Positions 18,420 to 27,650 of a stretch of 64,000 bases of DNA are shown one piece after another. Each line of letters begins with the position of its first letter. The first letter of the stretch is position 1. The stretch spans positions 2,666,001-2,730,000 of the forward strand of contig NZ_CP016543.2 of NCBI RefSeq assembly GCF_001687665.2, written 5' to 3'. Source of the DNA: Planococcus donghaensis. Its GTDB lineage: Bacteria > Bacillota > Bacilli > Bacillales_A > Planococcaceae. The translations under genes were made by a program, and so were the position numbers. The notes beneath the pieces are model-generated. The model saw nothing but the letters and a program-made list of their open reading frames with translations. It was not told the DNA's origin and did no database searches.

Positions 18420-19882
18420 CCGTTGTCCGCTTTCGCTAACTCATATAATATGAGGGCTTCAATGGTACATTCAAAAACGCCGACTCCGATCAATTTACCA
18501 AGCTCGGTAATGGGTCCTGCATAAGGTAACTTCTTACCTTGTTGCGTCGCCGCTACTAAACAGCTGTCAGTTGATGTACCTGTTGCAATCGTACCTGTGA
18601 GCGGGTCTTTGACTCTTCTTTCTTGAAGCGCTTTCGTTTTCGCTTCGGTCGCTGTAATCATCGCTTGTATAAATGCTTCGTCTGACAAAACACCATTGAC
18701 CATGATCCATGTATTAATCGTACCAACTTGGACGGATCGTTCTACCGCTTTTGACACGTCGACACCATTGCCGACTCCAGCAGTCACGGCAATGACGACG
18801 GAACCAAACGGCCCTTCGTATTCCTTGACGATGGCGTCTTGTGTTTGAACGGCGGTCATCATCCCTACTGTATCCGTAGTTTTCAACCCATTTCCCGCAA
18901 TAAACTCGGTCATTTCTTGAACACTATCATTTACGTTGTAAGCTGCATCTACGTGACGGTTCATAAAATTACGGAACCATCCAGAACCTGCATTCACCAC
19001 AGCTGAAGAAACCGTTTTTAATGGCGTCGGGCTTTGATACAACACCATATCATTTGAAACGACAAAGTCTTCTGCACAGATGCGATGGGTTGCTATTTCA
19101 TTTTTCACTCCTGGCAATAATGTGATTTGCGGTTTTGGCAATTCCGGATGCGGATGGTTGCTAACTCTTGTTTTATAAACCGCCTCAATATCCTGCTCTC
19201 GCACCACTTCATGCGGCTCACCGATGCGAACGATGGTGCCTCGATCGAGCAGCAATAATTGATCACAATACATAGATGCTAAATTTATATCATGGAAAAT
19301 CGATACAATCGTTAAGTTTTTTTCGATCGCTTGTTTTTTTATCGTGTCGAGCAACTCTTTTTGGTGATTGATGTCTAAATGATTTGTTGGTTCATCGAGC
19401 AATAAAATCCCCGCATCTTGCGCTAACGCTTGTGCGACAAAAACACGTTGCTGTTCGCCACCGGACAAACGATCAATTTGTGTTTTTTCATAGTGGCTAA
19501 TGTCCATTAATCGCATAGCTTCTTTCACCGCATGCTCATCTTCTATGGACCAAGATGAAAACCAACCTACTTGGTGAGGGTAACGACCAAGTGATACGGT
19601 TTCCCGAACGGTATGAGCAAAAGAGTGAGCATGAAGTTGAGGCAATACCGCCATTTTTTTCGCTAGTTCTTTTGCCGGAAAATCTGCAATAGACGTCTCT
19701 TCAATTCGAACTTCGCCACTAGTCGCTGGCAACACGCCACTGATTAACTTCATTAACGTTGATTTCCCACTGCCGTTCGGTCCTAAAATACCGAGTATAG
19801 AGCCTTTGTTAACAGTGAAGGATACATTCTCAACGATTTTTTTGTCCCCGTACCCGCCTGTTAGTCTCTTGATTTCAAGCAT
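18416..19882 (-). CDS. Corrinoid ABC importer ATPase fused to CbiZ amidohydrolase
   Basis: 488 aa with two enzymes in one chain. Residues 1-255 are a BtuD-type ABC ATPase: Walker A GPNGSGKST at 34-42, signature LSGGEQQRVFVAQALAQ near 140, Walker B ILLLDEPTNHLD. From about 270 to the end is a CbiZ (adenosylcobinamide amidohydrolase) domain, with VVNAGSGWFRNF and NDSVQEMTEF segments and a C-terminal ALILYELAKA. CbiZ releases aminopropanol from (adenosyl)cobinamide to give cobyric acid. The fusion places remodelling at the inner face of the importer. It is 2 bp from btuC and overlaps cbiB by 4 bp. The fold assignments are firm; coupling between transport and cleavage is an inference. Confidence 0.9.
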   Translation of the reverse strand: MLEIKRLTGGYGDKKIVENVSFTVNKGSILGILGPNGSGKSTLMKLISGVLPATSGEVRIEETSIADFPAKELAKKMAVLPQLHAHSFAHTVRETVSLGRYPHQVGWFSSWSIEDEHAVKEAMRLMDISHYEKTQIDRLSGGEQQRVFVAQALAQDAGILLLDEPTNHLDINHQKELLDTIKKQAIEKNLTIVSIFHDINLASMYCDQLLLLDRGTIVRIGEPHEVVREQDIEAVYKTRVSNHPHPELPKPQITLLPGVKNEIATHRICAEDFVVSNDMVLYQSPTPLKTVSSAVVNAGSGWFRNFMNRHVDAAYNVNDSVQEMTEFIAGNGLKTTDTVGMMTAVQTQDAIVKEYEGPFGSVVIAVTAGVGNGVDVSKAVERSVQVGTINTWIMVNGVLSDEAFIQAMITATEAKTKALQERRVKDPLTGTIATGTSTDSCLVAATQQGKKLPYAGPITELGKLIGVGVFECTIEALILYELAKADNG

Positions 19883-19884
19883 CG

Positions 19885-20886
19885 TTAAACCCCTCCTTTG
19901 CGTTGACGGAAAAAGATAAAGGCAAATACCGGTGCTCCGATAAACGCAGTAATGACACCAATCGGCAATTCTGTCGGGGAAATAATCGTTCTTGATACTA
20001 AATCACAAACGATTAATAAAGCAGCCCCGTTGATAAAAGATAAAGGCAACACATGGCGATGATCTGATCCCCAAAGCAAACGAGTCATATGTGGCACTAC
20101 TAGACCAACAAAACCAATGGTTCCTGAAACGGAAACGGCAGCTCCTGTTAGTACCGAACCACCAATTAAAATTGTCATTTTGCTTTTTTTCACATCGACA
20201 CCAAGATGTTGTGCGCGTTCTTCACCAAACAACATGGCGTTTAACTCACGACGTTTGAGCCACAATACGAATGATCCGATTAATACGAAAGGTAATGCCA
20301 TTCGCACATATGGCCAACCACGCATTGATACGCTTCCGAGTAACCAGCCAATAATTTGTCTCAACTCTTCTCCGGTTAAGGCAATCATCAACGAAATAAT
20401 TGATCCAAGAAAAGAGCTAAATATAATCCCCGTCAAAATCACGGTTTCCATTTTCATCGAGCGGTCCACCAATTTCGCAAAACTGACAACAGCTAGCATC
20501 GTCAGTAATGCGCCGATCATGCTCATAACCGGTAAAGTAAATGGACCTAAAAATGGAATAGAGATACCAAAAAAGAGCGTCATCACAGCGCCGACTGAGG
20601 CACCGGAAGACACTCCCAGGGTGTACGGATCGGCCAATGGATTTTTCAAGAGCCCTTGAAATGCCGCACCAGCAATCGCCAATGCCGCACCAACAAGCCC
20701 TGCTAAAACGACACGTGGCATACGAATATTCCATAAAATATTGGCAGCCGCTTCATCGAACGAAGGATTCCATAGCACCACTGGTGATATGGATACCGTC
20801 CCGACCGTGACACCTAGCAATATCGCTCCCGCTAAAATAAATAGCGAAACGCTATATGCTACTATATTTTTACTCATTGAACACAT
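19885..20886 (-). CDS. btuC: Corrinoid ABC importer permease BtuC
   Basis: 333 aa, FecCD/BtuC family with about ten membrane segments. Marks: NIRMPRVVLAGLVGAALAIAG, QGLLKNPLADPYTLGVSSGA near residue 75 and the C-terminal coupling region GTIGFVGLVVPHMTRLLWG. Two start codons overlap the btuF stop, 20886 (MCSMSK) and 20877 (ATGAGTAA overlap); neither has a strong SD, so coupling to btuF is likely and the exact start is uncertain. It forms the importer with the btuF and btuD-cbiZ products. Confidence 0.93.
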   Translation of the reverse strand: MCSMSKNIVAYSVSLFILAGAILLGVTVGTVSISPVVLWNPSFDEAAANILWNIRMPRVVLAGLVGAALAIAGAAFQGLLKNPLADPYTLGVSSGASVGAVMTLFFGISIPFLGPFTLPVMSMIGALLTMLAVVSFAKLVDRSMKMETVILTGIIFSSFLGSIISLMIALTGEELRQIIGWLLGSVSMRGWPYVRMALPFVLIGSFVLWLKRRELNAMLFGEERAQHLGVDVKKSKMTILIGGSVLTGAAVSVSGTIGFVGLVVPHMTRLLWGSDHRHVLPLSFINGAALLIVCDLVSRTIISPTELPIGVITAFIGAPVFAFIFFRQRKGGV

Positions 20887-21841
20887 CAGGGTATACTGCC
20901 TGAGCCATTTCCATTAGTCCCGCTGTTAAACGTGGGCCAGAACGAGTGAGCATATCTGAATCTAAGCTGTAAACTGCTTCTTCTTTAACTGCTGTTACTT
21001 CTGCAAAACCACCACGAGATTTGATTTGACCTACGGCATCTTCAACATAAGCGCCTTCGGTTGTAATAATCACGTCTGGATTTGCTGCAACAATTGCTTC
21101 TGGGTCCATAATAACCCATCCTTCTAATTCGCCAGCAACATTTTCCGCGTTGATTAGCGTTAACATCTCGTCCATAAATGTCCCGCTACCAGTTGTGTAA
21201 ATATCCGGCTGACTACCGACTTCTAAAAAAACCGTTTTTGGTTCTTCGATTGTTGCTGCCAATTCTTCAATCGATGCTACTTGAGCTTCCATTTCCGAGA
21301 CAATATTTTCCGCTCGTTCCATGCTACCTGTCGCTTCTCCGATTGTTGTAATTGAATCGTACACTTCCTCAAAGCTCGCTGCGTTTTGAACGACAAACAC
21401 ATCAAGTCCGGCATCACGTAATTGCTGTAGTCCCGCATCGCCCACACCTAATCCTGATTCGTGAGCCAAGACTAAGTCTGGCTGAAGACCAATGATTTTT
21501 TCTACATTAAATTCTTGTCCCCCAATTTTTTCAACGTCAACTGTTGCTTCTGGGTAGTTGTCATAATCCGATACGCCAACGATTTTTTCGCCTAATCCCA
21601 GTTCATATGCAATTTCTGTATTAGAAGGAATCATGGAAACAATCGCTCCAGGCTCTTCGTCAATTACAACTTCATTGCCCGCTGCATCTGTCAGCGTTAC
21701 GGGAAACTCAACATCTCCCACTTCAGTTGGTGGTTCTGCTGGTGTTTCGACGTCCTCTTCAGGTGTCGCGGTTTCTCCGCACCCTGCCATTAAAACTGCT
21801 GCTAATCCTGCTGTTGCTCCAAACTTCCAAATCTTGTTCAT
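20870..21841 (-). CDS. btuF: Corrinoid-binding lipoprotein BtuF
   Basis: 323 aa. The start at 21841 is chosen because CAGGGGGAT lies 7 bp before it and because a lipoprotein signal peptide follows directly (GLAAVLMAGCGE, Cys near residue 21). A longer in-frame ORF reaches back into the riboswitch and is not real. After an acidic, Pro-rich linker comes a class-III (PBP2) binding domain with TDAAGNEVVIDEEPGAIVS and IVGVSDYDNYPE segments. It hands cobalamin or cobinamide to BtuC. First gene of the salvage operon, under a cobalamin riboswitch. Confidence 0.93.
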   Translation of the reverse strand: MNKIWKFGATAGLAAVLMAGCGETATPEEDVETPAEPPTEVGDVEFPVTLTDAAGNEVVIDEEPGAIVSMIPSNTEIAYELGLGEKIVGVSDYDNYPEATVDVEKIGGQEFNVEKIIGLQPDLVLAHESGLGVGDAGLQQLRDAGLDVFVVQNAASFEEVYDSITTIGEATGSMERAENIVSEMEAQVASIEELAATIEEPKTVFLEVGSQPDIYTTGSGTFMDEMLTLINAENVAGELEGWVIMDPEAIVAANPDVIITTEGAYVEDAVGQIKSRGGFAEVTAVKEEAVYSLDSDMLTRSGPRLTAGLMEMAQAVYPDVFNE

Positions 21842-21930
21842 CTTTAAAATCCCCCTGGTTGGTAGTGTTATTTTTGTCAGCAATCGCTGCAGGCGGAAGC
21901 TGTTTTGTGGATTACTAAAAACCGATACAA

Positions 21931-21963
21931 AACAAAATCCCCCGCAAAGTTCTGCGAGGGATT
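21931..21963 (-). terminator. Riboswitch expression-platform terminator
   Basis: On the minus strand an 11-bp stem (21953-21963 with 21936-21946, one mismatch) and a 6-base loop are followed by TTTTGTTTT. It lies between the cobalamin aptamer and btuF, so it is the likely off-switch. Confidence 0.8.
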
Positions 21964-22019
21964 GAAAGGACGCCATAAAAAAGCATGCGCATCCAGCCTT
22001 TCCTCGCAGGCGTATGGGT

Positions 22020-22195
22020 GTGTTGTCATAAAGGCAGGTCTCCTGGCTTGTGATCATTGGTCTTTGCACCTTCCCAAAGCATTGCTTCAGTGGCATATGG
22101 CAATTTCCTCTCACTTACAGTGGCGGGACCGCGCCGGAATCAAACCGGCTTCCCTTTTAACTCATGTTCTTAGACATAAGCACCTTTATGAATCG
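22020..22195 (-). ncRNA. Cobalamin riboswitch
   Basis: Read on the minus strand, the region holds the conserved landmarks of the AdoCbl aptamer: GGTGC near 22183, AAAGGGAAGCCGGT near 22150, GCGGTCCCGCCACTGT near 22120, a second GCCACTG, and the B12 box AAGCCAGGAGACCTGCCTTT at 22030-22049. It precedes the terminator at 21931-21963 and then btuF, so B12 should switch the whole salvage operon off by attenuation. Confidence 0.95.
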
Positions 22196-22219
22196 CTATT
22201 AAGTTCTAATTCTGTTTTC

Positions 22220-22225
22220 ATTATA
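22220..22225 (-). promoter_or_regulatory. -10 box of the B12 operon promoter
   Basis: A perfect TATAAT on the minus strand about 35 bp upstream of the riboswitch. The -35 position falls close to the argS stop codon and is a poor match, so only the -10 is claimed. Confidence 0.5.
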
Positions 22226-22247
22226 CACGTAACTGTTTAGCTTTTGC

Positions 22248-23909
22248 TTACATTTTTTCAGGAGCTTTGACGCCCACTGTTTTTAATGCATTGGCTAACG
22301 TTGTTTTCACAGCTGTGATCAGTGCTAAGCGAGCACTAGTCATTTCGACATTTGATGCATCCAATACTTTGTTGGCATTGTAGAAGCTATGGAAATTTGA
22401 CGCCAACTCTTGAATATACGTTGTAATGCGGTGAGGTGCGCGTTGTTTCGCTGCATCTGCGATGACTTGCGGGAAATCCCCGATTTTTTTCAAGACATCA
22501 ATTTCTTTTTCAGAAGTCAATAAGTTTAAATGTTCTTCTGAAGCCAATAAACCTTGTTCTTCTGCTTGGCGTAAAATCGAGCTAATACGAGCATGCCCAT
22601 ATTGCGAATAATAAACTGGGTTTTCGTTTGACTGTGAAACCGCCAAATCCAAATCAAAGTCCATATGCGAATCGCCTGAACGCATGGCGAAGAAATAACG
22701 CACAGCATCTAATCCAACTAATTCGACAAGTTCACGCATCGTTACAGCTTTTCCTGTACGTTTGCTCATCTTCATTTTTTCGCCGTCTTTATACAATTGC
22801 ACCATTTGAATAATGCTAACTTCAAGGGTATCGCGATCATAACCAAGGGCTTCAATAGCTGCTTTCATACGTGGAATATAGCCGTGGTGATCGGCACCCC
22901 AAACGTTGATCAGCTTCCCAAATCCGCGTTGTAATTTATCTTCATGATAGGCGATATCAGGCATTAAATATGTGTACGAACCGTCATTTTTAATCAATAC
23001 GCGGTCTTTGTCATCACCAAACGTTGTTGAACGGAACCAAGTAGCGCCGTCTTCTTCATAGACATGACCGTTTTCACGAAGTTTAGCCAAAGCCTCATCA
23101 ATTTTACCGTTTTTGTAAAGAGACGATTCTGGATACCAAACATCAAATTCCACACGGAAGTCTGCTAAATCTTGTTGCAGTTTAGCCAATTCCACTTTTA
23201 AACCGTGTTCACGGAACGTTTCAAAACGTTCTTCGTGCGTCATGCTAACAAATTTATCGCCATGTTCTTGAACCAATGCTTCGGCGATATCTTTAATATC
23301 TTGTCCACGGTAGCCGTCTTCTGGCATGCTATCGCCTTTACCTAACGCTTCAAAATAACGCGCTTCGATTGATAATGCCAAATTGTTAATTTGGTTACCG
23401 GCATCGTTAATATAATATTCACGAGATACATCGTATCCAGCAAAATCTAAAATATTGCAAAGCGAATCGCCGACTGACGAGCCGCGCGCATGACCTAAAT
23501 GCAAGTCACCAGTTGGGTTCGCCGAAACAAACTCAACTTGGATGCGTTCATTGCCACCTGCTGATGAACGACCGTAATCTGCTTTTTGCTCCAGTACGGT
23601 TTTGACTACATCCTGCAAATAATCTTTTTTGATCGTAATGTTGATAAATCCTGGTCCAGCAATATCCACTGTTTGAATGTTTGCAGCATCTTTATCAAGA
23701 TTCGCTACAATCGCTTCAGCAATCGCACGAGGTGGCTTTTTCGCCAAACGTGTTAATTGCATCGCAATATTCGTAGCATAGTCTCCATTGGTTTTATCTC
23801 TTGGTGATTCTAATTGTACTTCAACAGCTTCTGTCGTTAATTCTGCTTTTTCGATTGCTTCTGCAAATGCTGTTTTAATGGCACGTTGAACTTGTTCTAC
23901 TGCATTCAT
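22248..23909 (-). CDS. argS: Arginyl-tRNA synthetase
   Basis: 553 aa, class Ia synthetase charging tRNA-Arg. N-terminal Arg-tRNA-synthetase-specific domain (about 1-110), then the HIGH-type motif [10 protein letters not shown] near 134-143, the KMSKS-type motif KMSKRTG near 375 and a C-terminal helical anticodon-binding (DALR) domain ending GVKAPEKM. Length is normal. Its start overlaps the ywiB stop by one base (TAATG), as in B. subtilis where ywiB also precedes argS. Confidence 0.97.
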   Translation of the reverse strand: MNAVEQVQRAIKTAFAEAIEKAELTTEAVEVQLESPRDKTNGDYATNIAMQLTRLAKKPPRAIAEAIVANLDKDAANIQTVDIAGPGFINITIKKDYLQDVVKTVLEQKADYGRSSAGGNERIQVEFVSANPTGDLHLGHARGSSVGDSLCNILDFAGYDVSREYYINDAGNQINNLALSIEARYFEALGKGDSMPEDGYRGQDIKDIAEALVQEHGDKFVSMTHEERFETFREHGLKVELAKLQQDLADFRVEFDVWYPESSLYKNGKIDEALAKLRENGHVYEEDGATWFRSTTFGDDKDRVLIKNDGSYTYLMPDIAYHEDKLQRGFGKLINVWGADHHGYIPRMKAAIEALGYDRDTLEVSIIQMVQLYKDGEKMKMSKRTGKAVTMRELVELVGLDAVRYFFAMRSGDSHMDFDLDLAVSQSNENPVYYSQYGHARISSILRQAEEQGLLASEEHLNLLTSEKEIDVLKKIGDFPQVIADAAKQRAPHRITTYIQELASNFHSFYNANKVLDASNVEMTSARLALITAVKTTLANALKTVGVKAPEKM

Positions 23910-24316
23910 TATTTAGCCTCCATAAATTGTATTTCCATTTCATATTCCCCGACATGATCTAAGCCCAATGACAAATCGTAGCGGACCATAAACCGTGTGT
24001 CGCTGACGAAAATCTCATGCGCTTTGGTCGTCAACATAAACGAACCTTGTTCATTTGTTAAATTGCCGGTTTGTTCTTTATGTAATAAAAAAGGGAGCCG
24101 CATCTGCAAGCCGCCGCTTCTCATAATCACTGCTTCATTTTCTTGAAGTTTTACCGTCGTCCGAATTTCAAGATCGTCTTGCTGTTCAGCATATTGCAAA
24201 TAACGCAGCTGGTTTTTCTCTGTCAATGTTCCATGAGATTCCAACACCATCACTTGTTCTTCCATATCCGGCTGACGGATCGTCGTTATCAGTTTTATTT
24301 CTACTGTCTTTTGCAT
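23909..24316 (-). CDS. ywiB: DUF1934 protein YwiB
   Basis: 135 aa, beta-rich calycin-like DUF1934 family; function unknown. The ATG at 24316 (MQKTVEIKL) is preceded by GGGGAGGCGGAG, while a TTG start seven codons upstream would overlap that SD and is rejected. It contains VMLES-like strands, an alternation of hydrophobic and charged residues and no membrane segment. It is translationally coupled to argS, a conserved pairing in bacilli that has no clear functional explanation. Confidence 0.88.
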   Translation of the reverse strand: MQKTVEIKLITTIRQPDMEEQVMVLESHGTLTEKNQLRYLQYAEQQDDLEIRTTVKLQENEAVIMRSGGLQMRLPFLLHKEQTGNLTNEQGSFMLTTKAHEIFVSDTRFMVRYDLSLGLDHVGEYEMEIQFMEAK

Positions 24317-24457
24317 GTCTCTCCGCCTCCCCGTCAAATAATAACCTTCTCATTATAGCCCGATTCACTCGGCTTTTTCAATACAGCACCCATTGTTTAC
24401 GCCAGTTCTTTTTATCTAAATGCGATGTGAGATGAATTTCGACTAATTTAAAGGAAA

Positions 24458-24482
24458 AGCCGATCCTTTTTTAGGATCGGCT
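24458..24482 (-). terminator. Terminator after the 24511 antiporter gene
   Basis: A perfect 10-bp stem (AGCCGATCCT / AGGATCGGCT), 5-base loop and a minus-strand TTTTCC tail, 28 bp past the antiporter stop. Confidence 0.85.
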
Positions 24483-24510
24483 AATTTCTCATTTCTTCAA
24501 ATTTCCGGTG

Positions 24511-25734
24511 TTATTTTGACTGCAATCCTAATACTTTGATCAACGGTTTGATGGTTAAACCTTGGATAACTAGAGAAAACAAGACGACGGCAAACGTTAA
24601 TATCAAAATCGTTTCACGGCCATCGAAACTTGCCGGAAGACTTAACGCCAAAGCAATGGATAAACTGCCTTTTAGTCCACCCCAATTCAATAAAATTCGC
24701 TCTTTTCGATTTAAATCTTTGGCTGGCATCGTGCTGAAAAATAGCGCAACCACTCTTGCCAGTAAAACGATGATAATGGCTAAAAAGATAGTCCCCCATT
24801 GACCGGAAAAATCGATATTGCGAATTTCCAATCCAACAATTAAGAAAATTAACGAGTTCGCAATAAGTGTGATGACATCCCAAAACGTATTAATCGCGTT
24901 TTCCGTCAACTTAGACATCCCGATTCTAGCGCCGTAATCATTAAAAACAAATCCGCCTGCTACAACGGCGATGATTCCGGATACGTGGATATGTTCTGCG
25001 ATAAAATAACTACCGAAAAACAATAATGCCGATATCGCAATCTCAAAAGGATAGTCGTCATAAAAGCGAATAACTTGTGAAAACAGGTACCCCAGAATGA
25101 CCCCAACCAATATGCCTCCTACTGCAAAACGAAGAAATAGCAAAACGCCACTGCCTAATCCTGCCCAGCCCATATCAATATAGGTCAGCAAATAAACAGA
25201 CGCGATTTGAAAAAGGACGATGGCAATACCATCATTAAAGAGGGACTCACCTTCCATAATCGTTGAAAGTTTTTCTGAAACGCCTGCTGATTTAAAAATG
25301 GATAACACACTGATTGGATCGGTTGCGCTCATCAATGCGGCAAATGTAAAAGCGACTGCTAAAGGAAGACCGAGTAAAAAGTGAGTTGAAAAGCCAATAA
25401 GCACAAACGAGATAAACGTCCCTCCTAAAGCAAGACCGATTACAGTTTCTTTTCGTTTATACAAATGGTGAAAAGGAAGTTTTAACGTAGCATCCCCAAG
25501 CAGAATGGGGAGAAATAAAGAAATGATAATGACCTGGAAAACTTCTGATTGGGTGATAAATTGTTCGGCTTGGTCAATAAAAGGAAATGGAAAACTGGTA
25601 GTACCAAGTAAAAGTCCGACTAAAACCAACGCGATTGTATCTGGCTGCTTTACTTTTCTAGCGATGCCGACAACCGTTATCGCAATGGCTAGTAATACTA
25701 AGACCTGTATAAAGACTTCATCAAATTCATGCAT
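24511..25734 (-). CDS. Na+/H+ antiporter, CPA1 (NhaP) type, short form
   Basis: 407 aa with about 11-12 membrane segments. Transport-core marks: SATDPISVLSIFKSAG near residue 137 (the ATDP-type motif), EGESLFNDGIAIVLF near 160 (acidic ion-binding ND motif), and NWGGLKGSLSIALALSLP near the C-terminus. It ends after the membrane core, without the TrkA domain seen in the second antiporter of this window (58802). Probable role: pH and sodium homeostasis. Monocistronic, with a terminator after it. The ion specificity (Na+, K+ or Li+) is not readable. Confidence 0.88.
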   Translation of the reverse strand: MHEFDEVFIQVLVLLAIAITVVGIARKVKQPDTIALVLVGLLLGTTSFPFPFIDQAEQFITQSEVFQVIIISLFLPILLGDATLKLPFHHLYKRKETVIGLALGGTFISFVLIGFSTHFLLGLPLAVAFTFAALMSATDPISVLSIFKSAGVSEKLSTIMEGESLFNDGIAIVLFQIASVYLLTYIDMGWAGLGSGVLLFLRFAVGGILVGVILGYLFSQVIRFYDDYPFEIAISALLFFGSYFIAEHIHVSGIIAVVAGGFVFNDYGARIGMSKLTENAINTFWDVITLIANSLIFLIVGLEIRNIDFSGQWGTIFLAIIIVLLARVVALFFSTMPAKDLNRKERILLNWGGLKGSLSIALALSLPASFDGRETILILTFAVVLFSLVIQGLTIKPLIKVLGLQSK

Positions 25735-25829
25735 AAGTCACACTCCTTTCCGGATAATTGCTTACTCCAACTATATCTCTTATTGCCCATTACTAAACAC
25801 ATACTTAAAATTCAATTTGCGTAAGACAT

Positions 25830-25854
25830 AAAAAAGCCTCCCATAAAGGAGACT
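25830..25854 (-). terminator. Terminator after the heme monooxygenase gene
   Basis: Minus-strand stem AGTCTCC / GGAGGCT (25848-25854 with 25835-25841, one T-G pair), 6-base loop, then TTTTTT. It is 33 bp past the stop codon at 25887. Confidence 0.85.
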
Positions 25855-25886
25855 GGTTTTAACATTACTTTAGGCAACTGCTTTAT

Positions 25887-26384
25887 TTATTTCGTGTAAC
25901 TGGTTACAAAAGAAGAGCGCGGAAAAATGTTTGGACGTTTATCGATTCCTTCTTCGGTACCGCGTTTCGCGTGCGCATGACCGTATGCTTGAGACTGTTG
26001 CCAGTCTAAGAACGATTGTTTGTCTTCCCATAAAGTCAGGATGACGTAAACATCCGAATCGAGTGGACGCAATACGCGAATTGCAACAAATCCAGGCTCT
26101 TTTTCTACCATGCCTGCTCTATTTTGAAAACGCGATTCAAAAAGCTCTCGACCTTCATCTGTCACGGGAATGTTGTTAAATACCGCATAGTGACCTTCCG
26201 CAAATTCACCCACAGCATTTAATACTTCATACGCTTCAGACGCCTTTAAACCTGGCCCTCCGTCTGTTTCGTAAAGCACTACCGATTCTTCATCGTTTTT
26301 CAATAGAGTCAGCTCGGCATTCGACAAACTTTCTAGTAAGTCTTCCGCTTGATCTTGTGGACCTGTCCATTTATACAATTGCAT
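25887..26384 (-). CDS. hmoB: Heme-degrading monooxygenase, HmoB-like
   Basis: 165 aa. The ATG at 26384 follows GAGGTG; a GTG three codons upstream lies in the SD and is rejected. The C-terminal half (about 65-160) is an antibiotic-biosynthesis-monooxygenase/IsdG-like ferredoxin-fold domain. The Asn, Trp and His expected to bind and activate heme can be matched to FNNIPV, LTLWED and YGHAHAK. The N-terminal half (1-60) is a short extra domain as in B. subtilis HmoB (166 aa), which this protein matches in length. Likely role: iron release from heme, in the cytoplasm. Monocistronic. General ABM-domain protein is the fallback name. Confidence 0.75.
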   Translation of the reverse strand: MQLYKWTGPQDQAEDLLESLSNAELTLLKNDEESVVLYETDGGPGLKASEAYEVLNAVGEFAEGHYAVFNNIPVTDEGRELFESRFQNRAGMVEKEPGFVAIRVLRPLDSDVYVILTLWEDKQSFLDWQQSQAYGHAHAKRGTEEGIDKRPNIFPRSSFVTSYTK

Positions 26385-26470
26385 CGTCAGCACCTCTTTC
26401 AGTTCGCTCGTTTCTTTTATCTTATCGTTTTTAGATGAAAGATTCTAATTTGGGGTTGTGAAAAAAATAA

Positions 26471-26501
26471 AAAGTCGGCCTGGATTTCCCAGGCCGACTT
26501 T
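26471..26501 (-). terminator. Terminator of the speE-speB operon
   Basis: A perfect 13-bp stem (26471-26483 with 26489-26501) and a 5-base loop; the minus strand continues TTTTTATTTTTTT. It lies 270 bp past speB because hairpin elements occupy the gap. Confidence 0.9.
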
Positions 26502-26513
26502 AATGTATTTAAA

Positions 26514-26778
26514 GTGCGCTTACGCTTTTCTTATTGGCTAGCTCTAGCGGCTAGTCCCTCGGGGTCTTAAGTCAGCCCACTACGGAAATCTAGATTTCCT
26601 ACGTGTTCTGCCTTAAGCCTGTCGGGACTGAACAACCGCTTACGCTTTTCTTATTGGCTAGCTCTTGCGGCCAGATTCTAGGGTCGTAAGCCACTCTGGC
26701 TATGCGGCTGGAAAAACGCCGCTTCGCCAGAGCGTCTTACGCCCGTCGAATCTACACGGCCGCTTACGCTTTTCTTAT
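26514..26778 (-). repeat. Two hairpin elements plus a partial head, 3' of speB
   Basis: Read on the minus strand, unit D (26656-26776) and unit C (26536-26655) each start AATAAGAAAAGCGTAAGCG and end GAGCTAGCC; a third head without a body follows (26514-26535), then the terminator. The speB stop codon TAA lies inside the head of unit D. Unit D pairs AGATTC (26748-26753) with GAATCT (26673-26678). Unit C pairs AGTCCC (26624-26629) with GGGACT (26553-26558) and has a 16-bp palindrome at 26584-26599. No coding potential is seen. This fills the 390 bp between speB and hmoB. Confidence 0.85.
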
Positions 26779-27647
26779 TTAACCCAGCCTAAAATCATTT
26801 CGCGCATTAGTTTGCTTGCTGTGTTCGCCGTTTGGTCAGAATGGTCGTAAACGGGTGCTAGTTCCACAAGATCAAAACCAACTACGTTCACGCCTGACGC
26901 TGCGATAGCGTGGATAGATGCTAATAGTTCACGAGACGTGATACCGCCCGCATCAACTGTTCCAGTGCCTGGTGCGTGTGCAGGATCTAATACATCCATA
27001 TCAATCGTGACATAAACATTGCGACCTTCTAGTGTTGGCAATACTTCTTTTAACGGCTCCAGCACTTCAAATTTCGAAATGTGCATGCCGTTTTCTTTTG
27101 CCCAGTCGAATTCTTCTTTCATTCCTGAACGAATACCGAATGAATAAACGTTCTTCGGTCCGATATGATCTGCAATTTTGCGGATTGGTGTCGAATGTGA
27201 GTATTCTTCGCCTTCGTAGTTTTCGCGAAGGTCTGTGTGTGCATCAAAGTGAATGATCGCAAGGTCGTCGTATTTGCTAGCGACTGCTTTCATTACTGGC
27301 AATGACACCAAATGCTCGCCACCCATACCCATAGGAATTTTTTCATCCGCTAAAAGCGTGTGTACATACGTTTCGATTTCCGCTAAGCTTTTTTCCGGAT
27401 TACCGAATGGTAATGGAATATCGCCTGCATCAAAAAACTTAACGTCTCCCAGTTCACGATCAAGGTACGGGCTATATTCTTCTAGTCCAATTGAAACTTC
27501 GCGAATTTTGTTCGGGCCAAAACGAGAACCTGGACGGTAACTAACTGTCCAGTCCATCGGCATGCCGTAAAGAACCGCTTTTGATTCTTCGTAATTCGGG
27601 TGGCTTTTGATAAATACTTTTCCTGAATACGTTTCGTCAAATCTCAT
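26775..27647 (-). CDS. speB: Agmatinase
   Basis: 290 aa, ureohydrolase family with two Mn ions. It hydrolyses agmatine to putrescine and urea. Metal-binding motifs: MGMGGEHLVS near 103, IIHFDAHTDLRENYEGE near 136 and VYVTIDMDVLDPAHAPGTGT near 211. It lies 3 bp downstream of speE, so putrescine made here can be used for spermidine. Arginase and guanidinobutyrase share the fold, but the pairing with speE and the B. subtilis order (speE-speB) support agmatinase. No arginine decarboxylase gene is in the window. Confidence 0.93.
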   Translation of the reverse strand: MRFDETYSGKVFIKSHPNYEESKAVLYGMPMDWTVSYRPGSRFGPNKIREVSIGLEEYSPYLDRELGDVKFFDAGDIPLPFGNPEKSLAEIETYVHTLLADEKIPMGMGGEHLVSLPVMKAVASKYDDLAIIHFDAHTDLRENYEGEEYSHSTPIRKIADHIGPKNVYSFGIRSGMKEEFDWAKENGMHISKFEVLEPLKEVLPTLEGRNVYVTIDMDVLDPAHAPGTGTVDAGGITSRELLASIHAIAASGVNVVGFDLVELAPVYDHSDQTANTASKLMREMILGWVK

Positions 27648-27650
27648 GTG

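Noticed and set aside
21842-22114. N-terminal extension of btuF
   Set aside because: The longer frame runs through the cobalamin riboswitch and its terminator; the ATG at 21841 has a good SD and a lipoprotein signal directly after it.
26394-26470. Promoter of the heme monooxygenase gene
   Set aside because: Only a weak TTAGAA/TAAGAT pair is visible; not reported.
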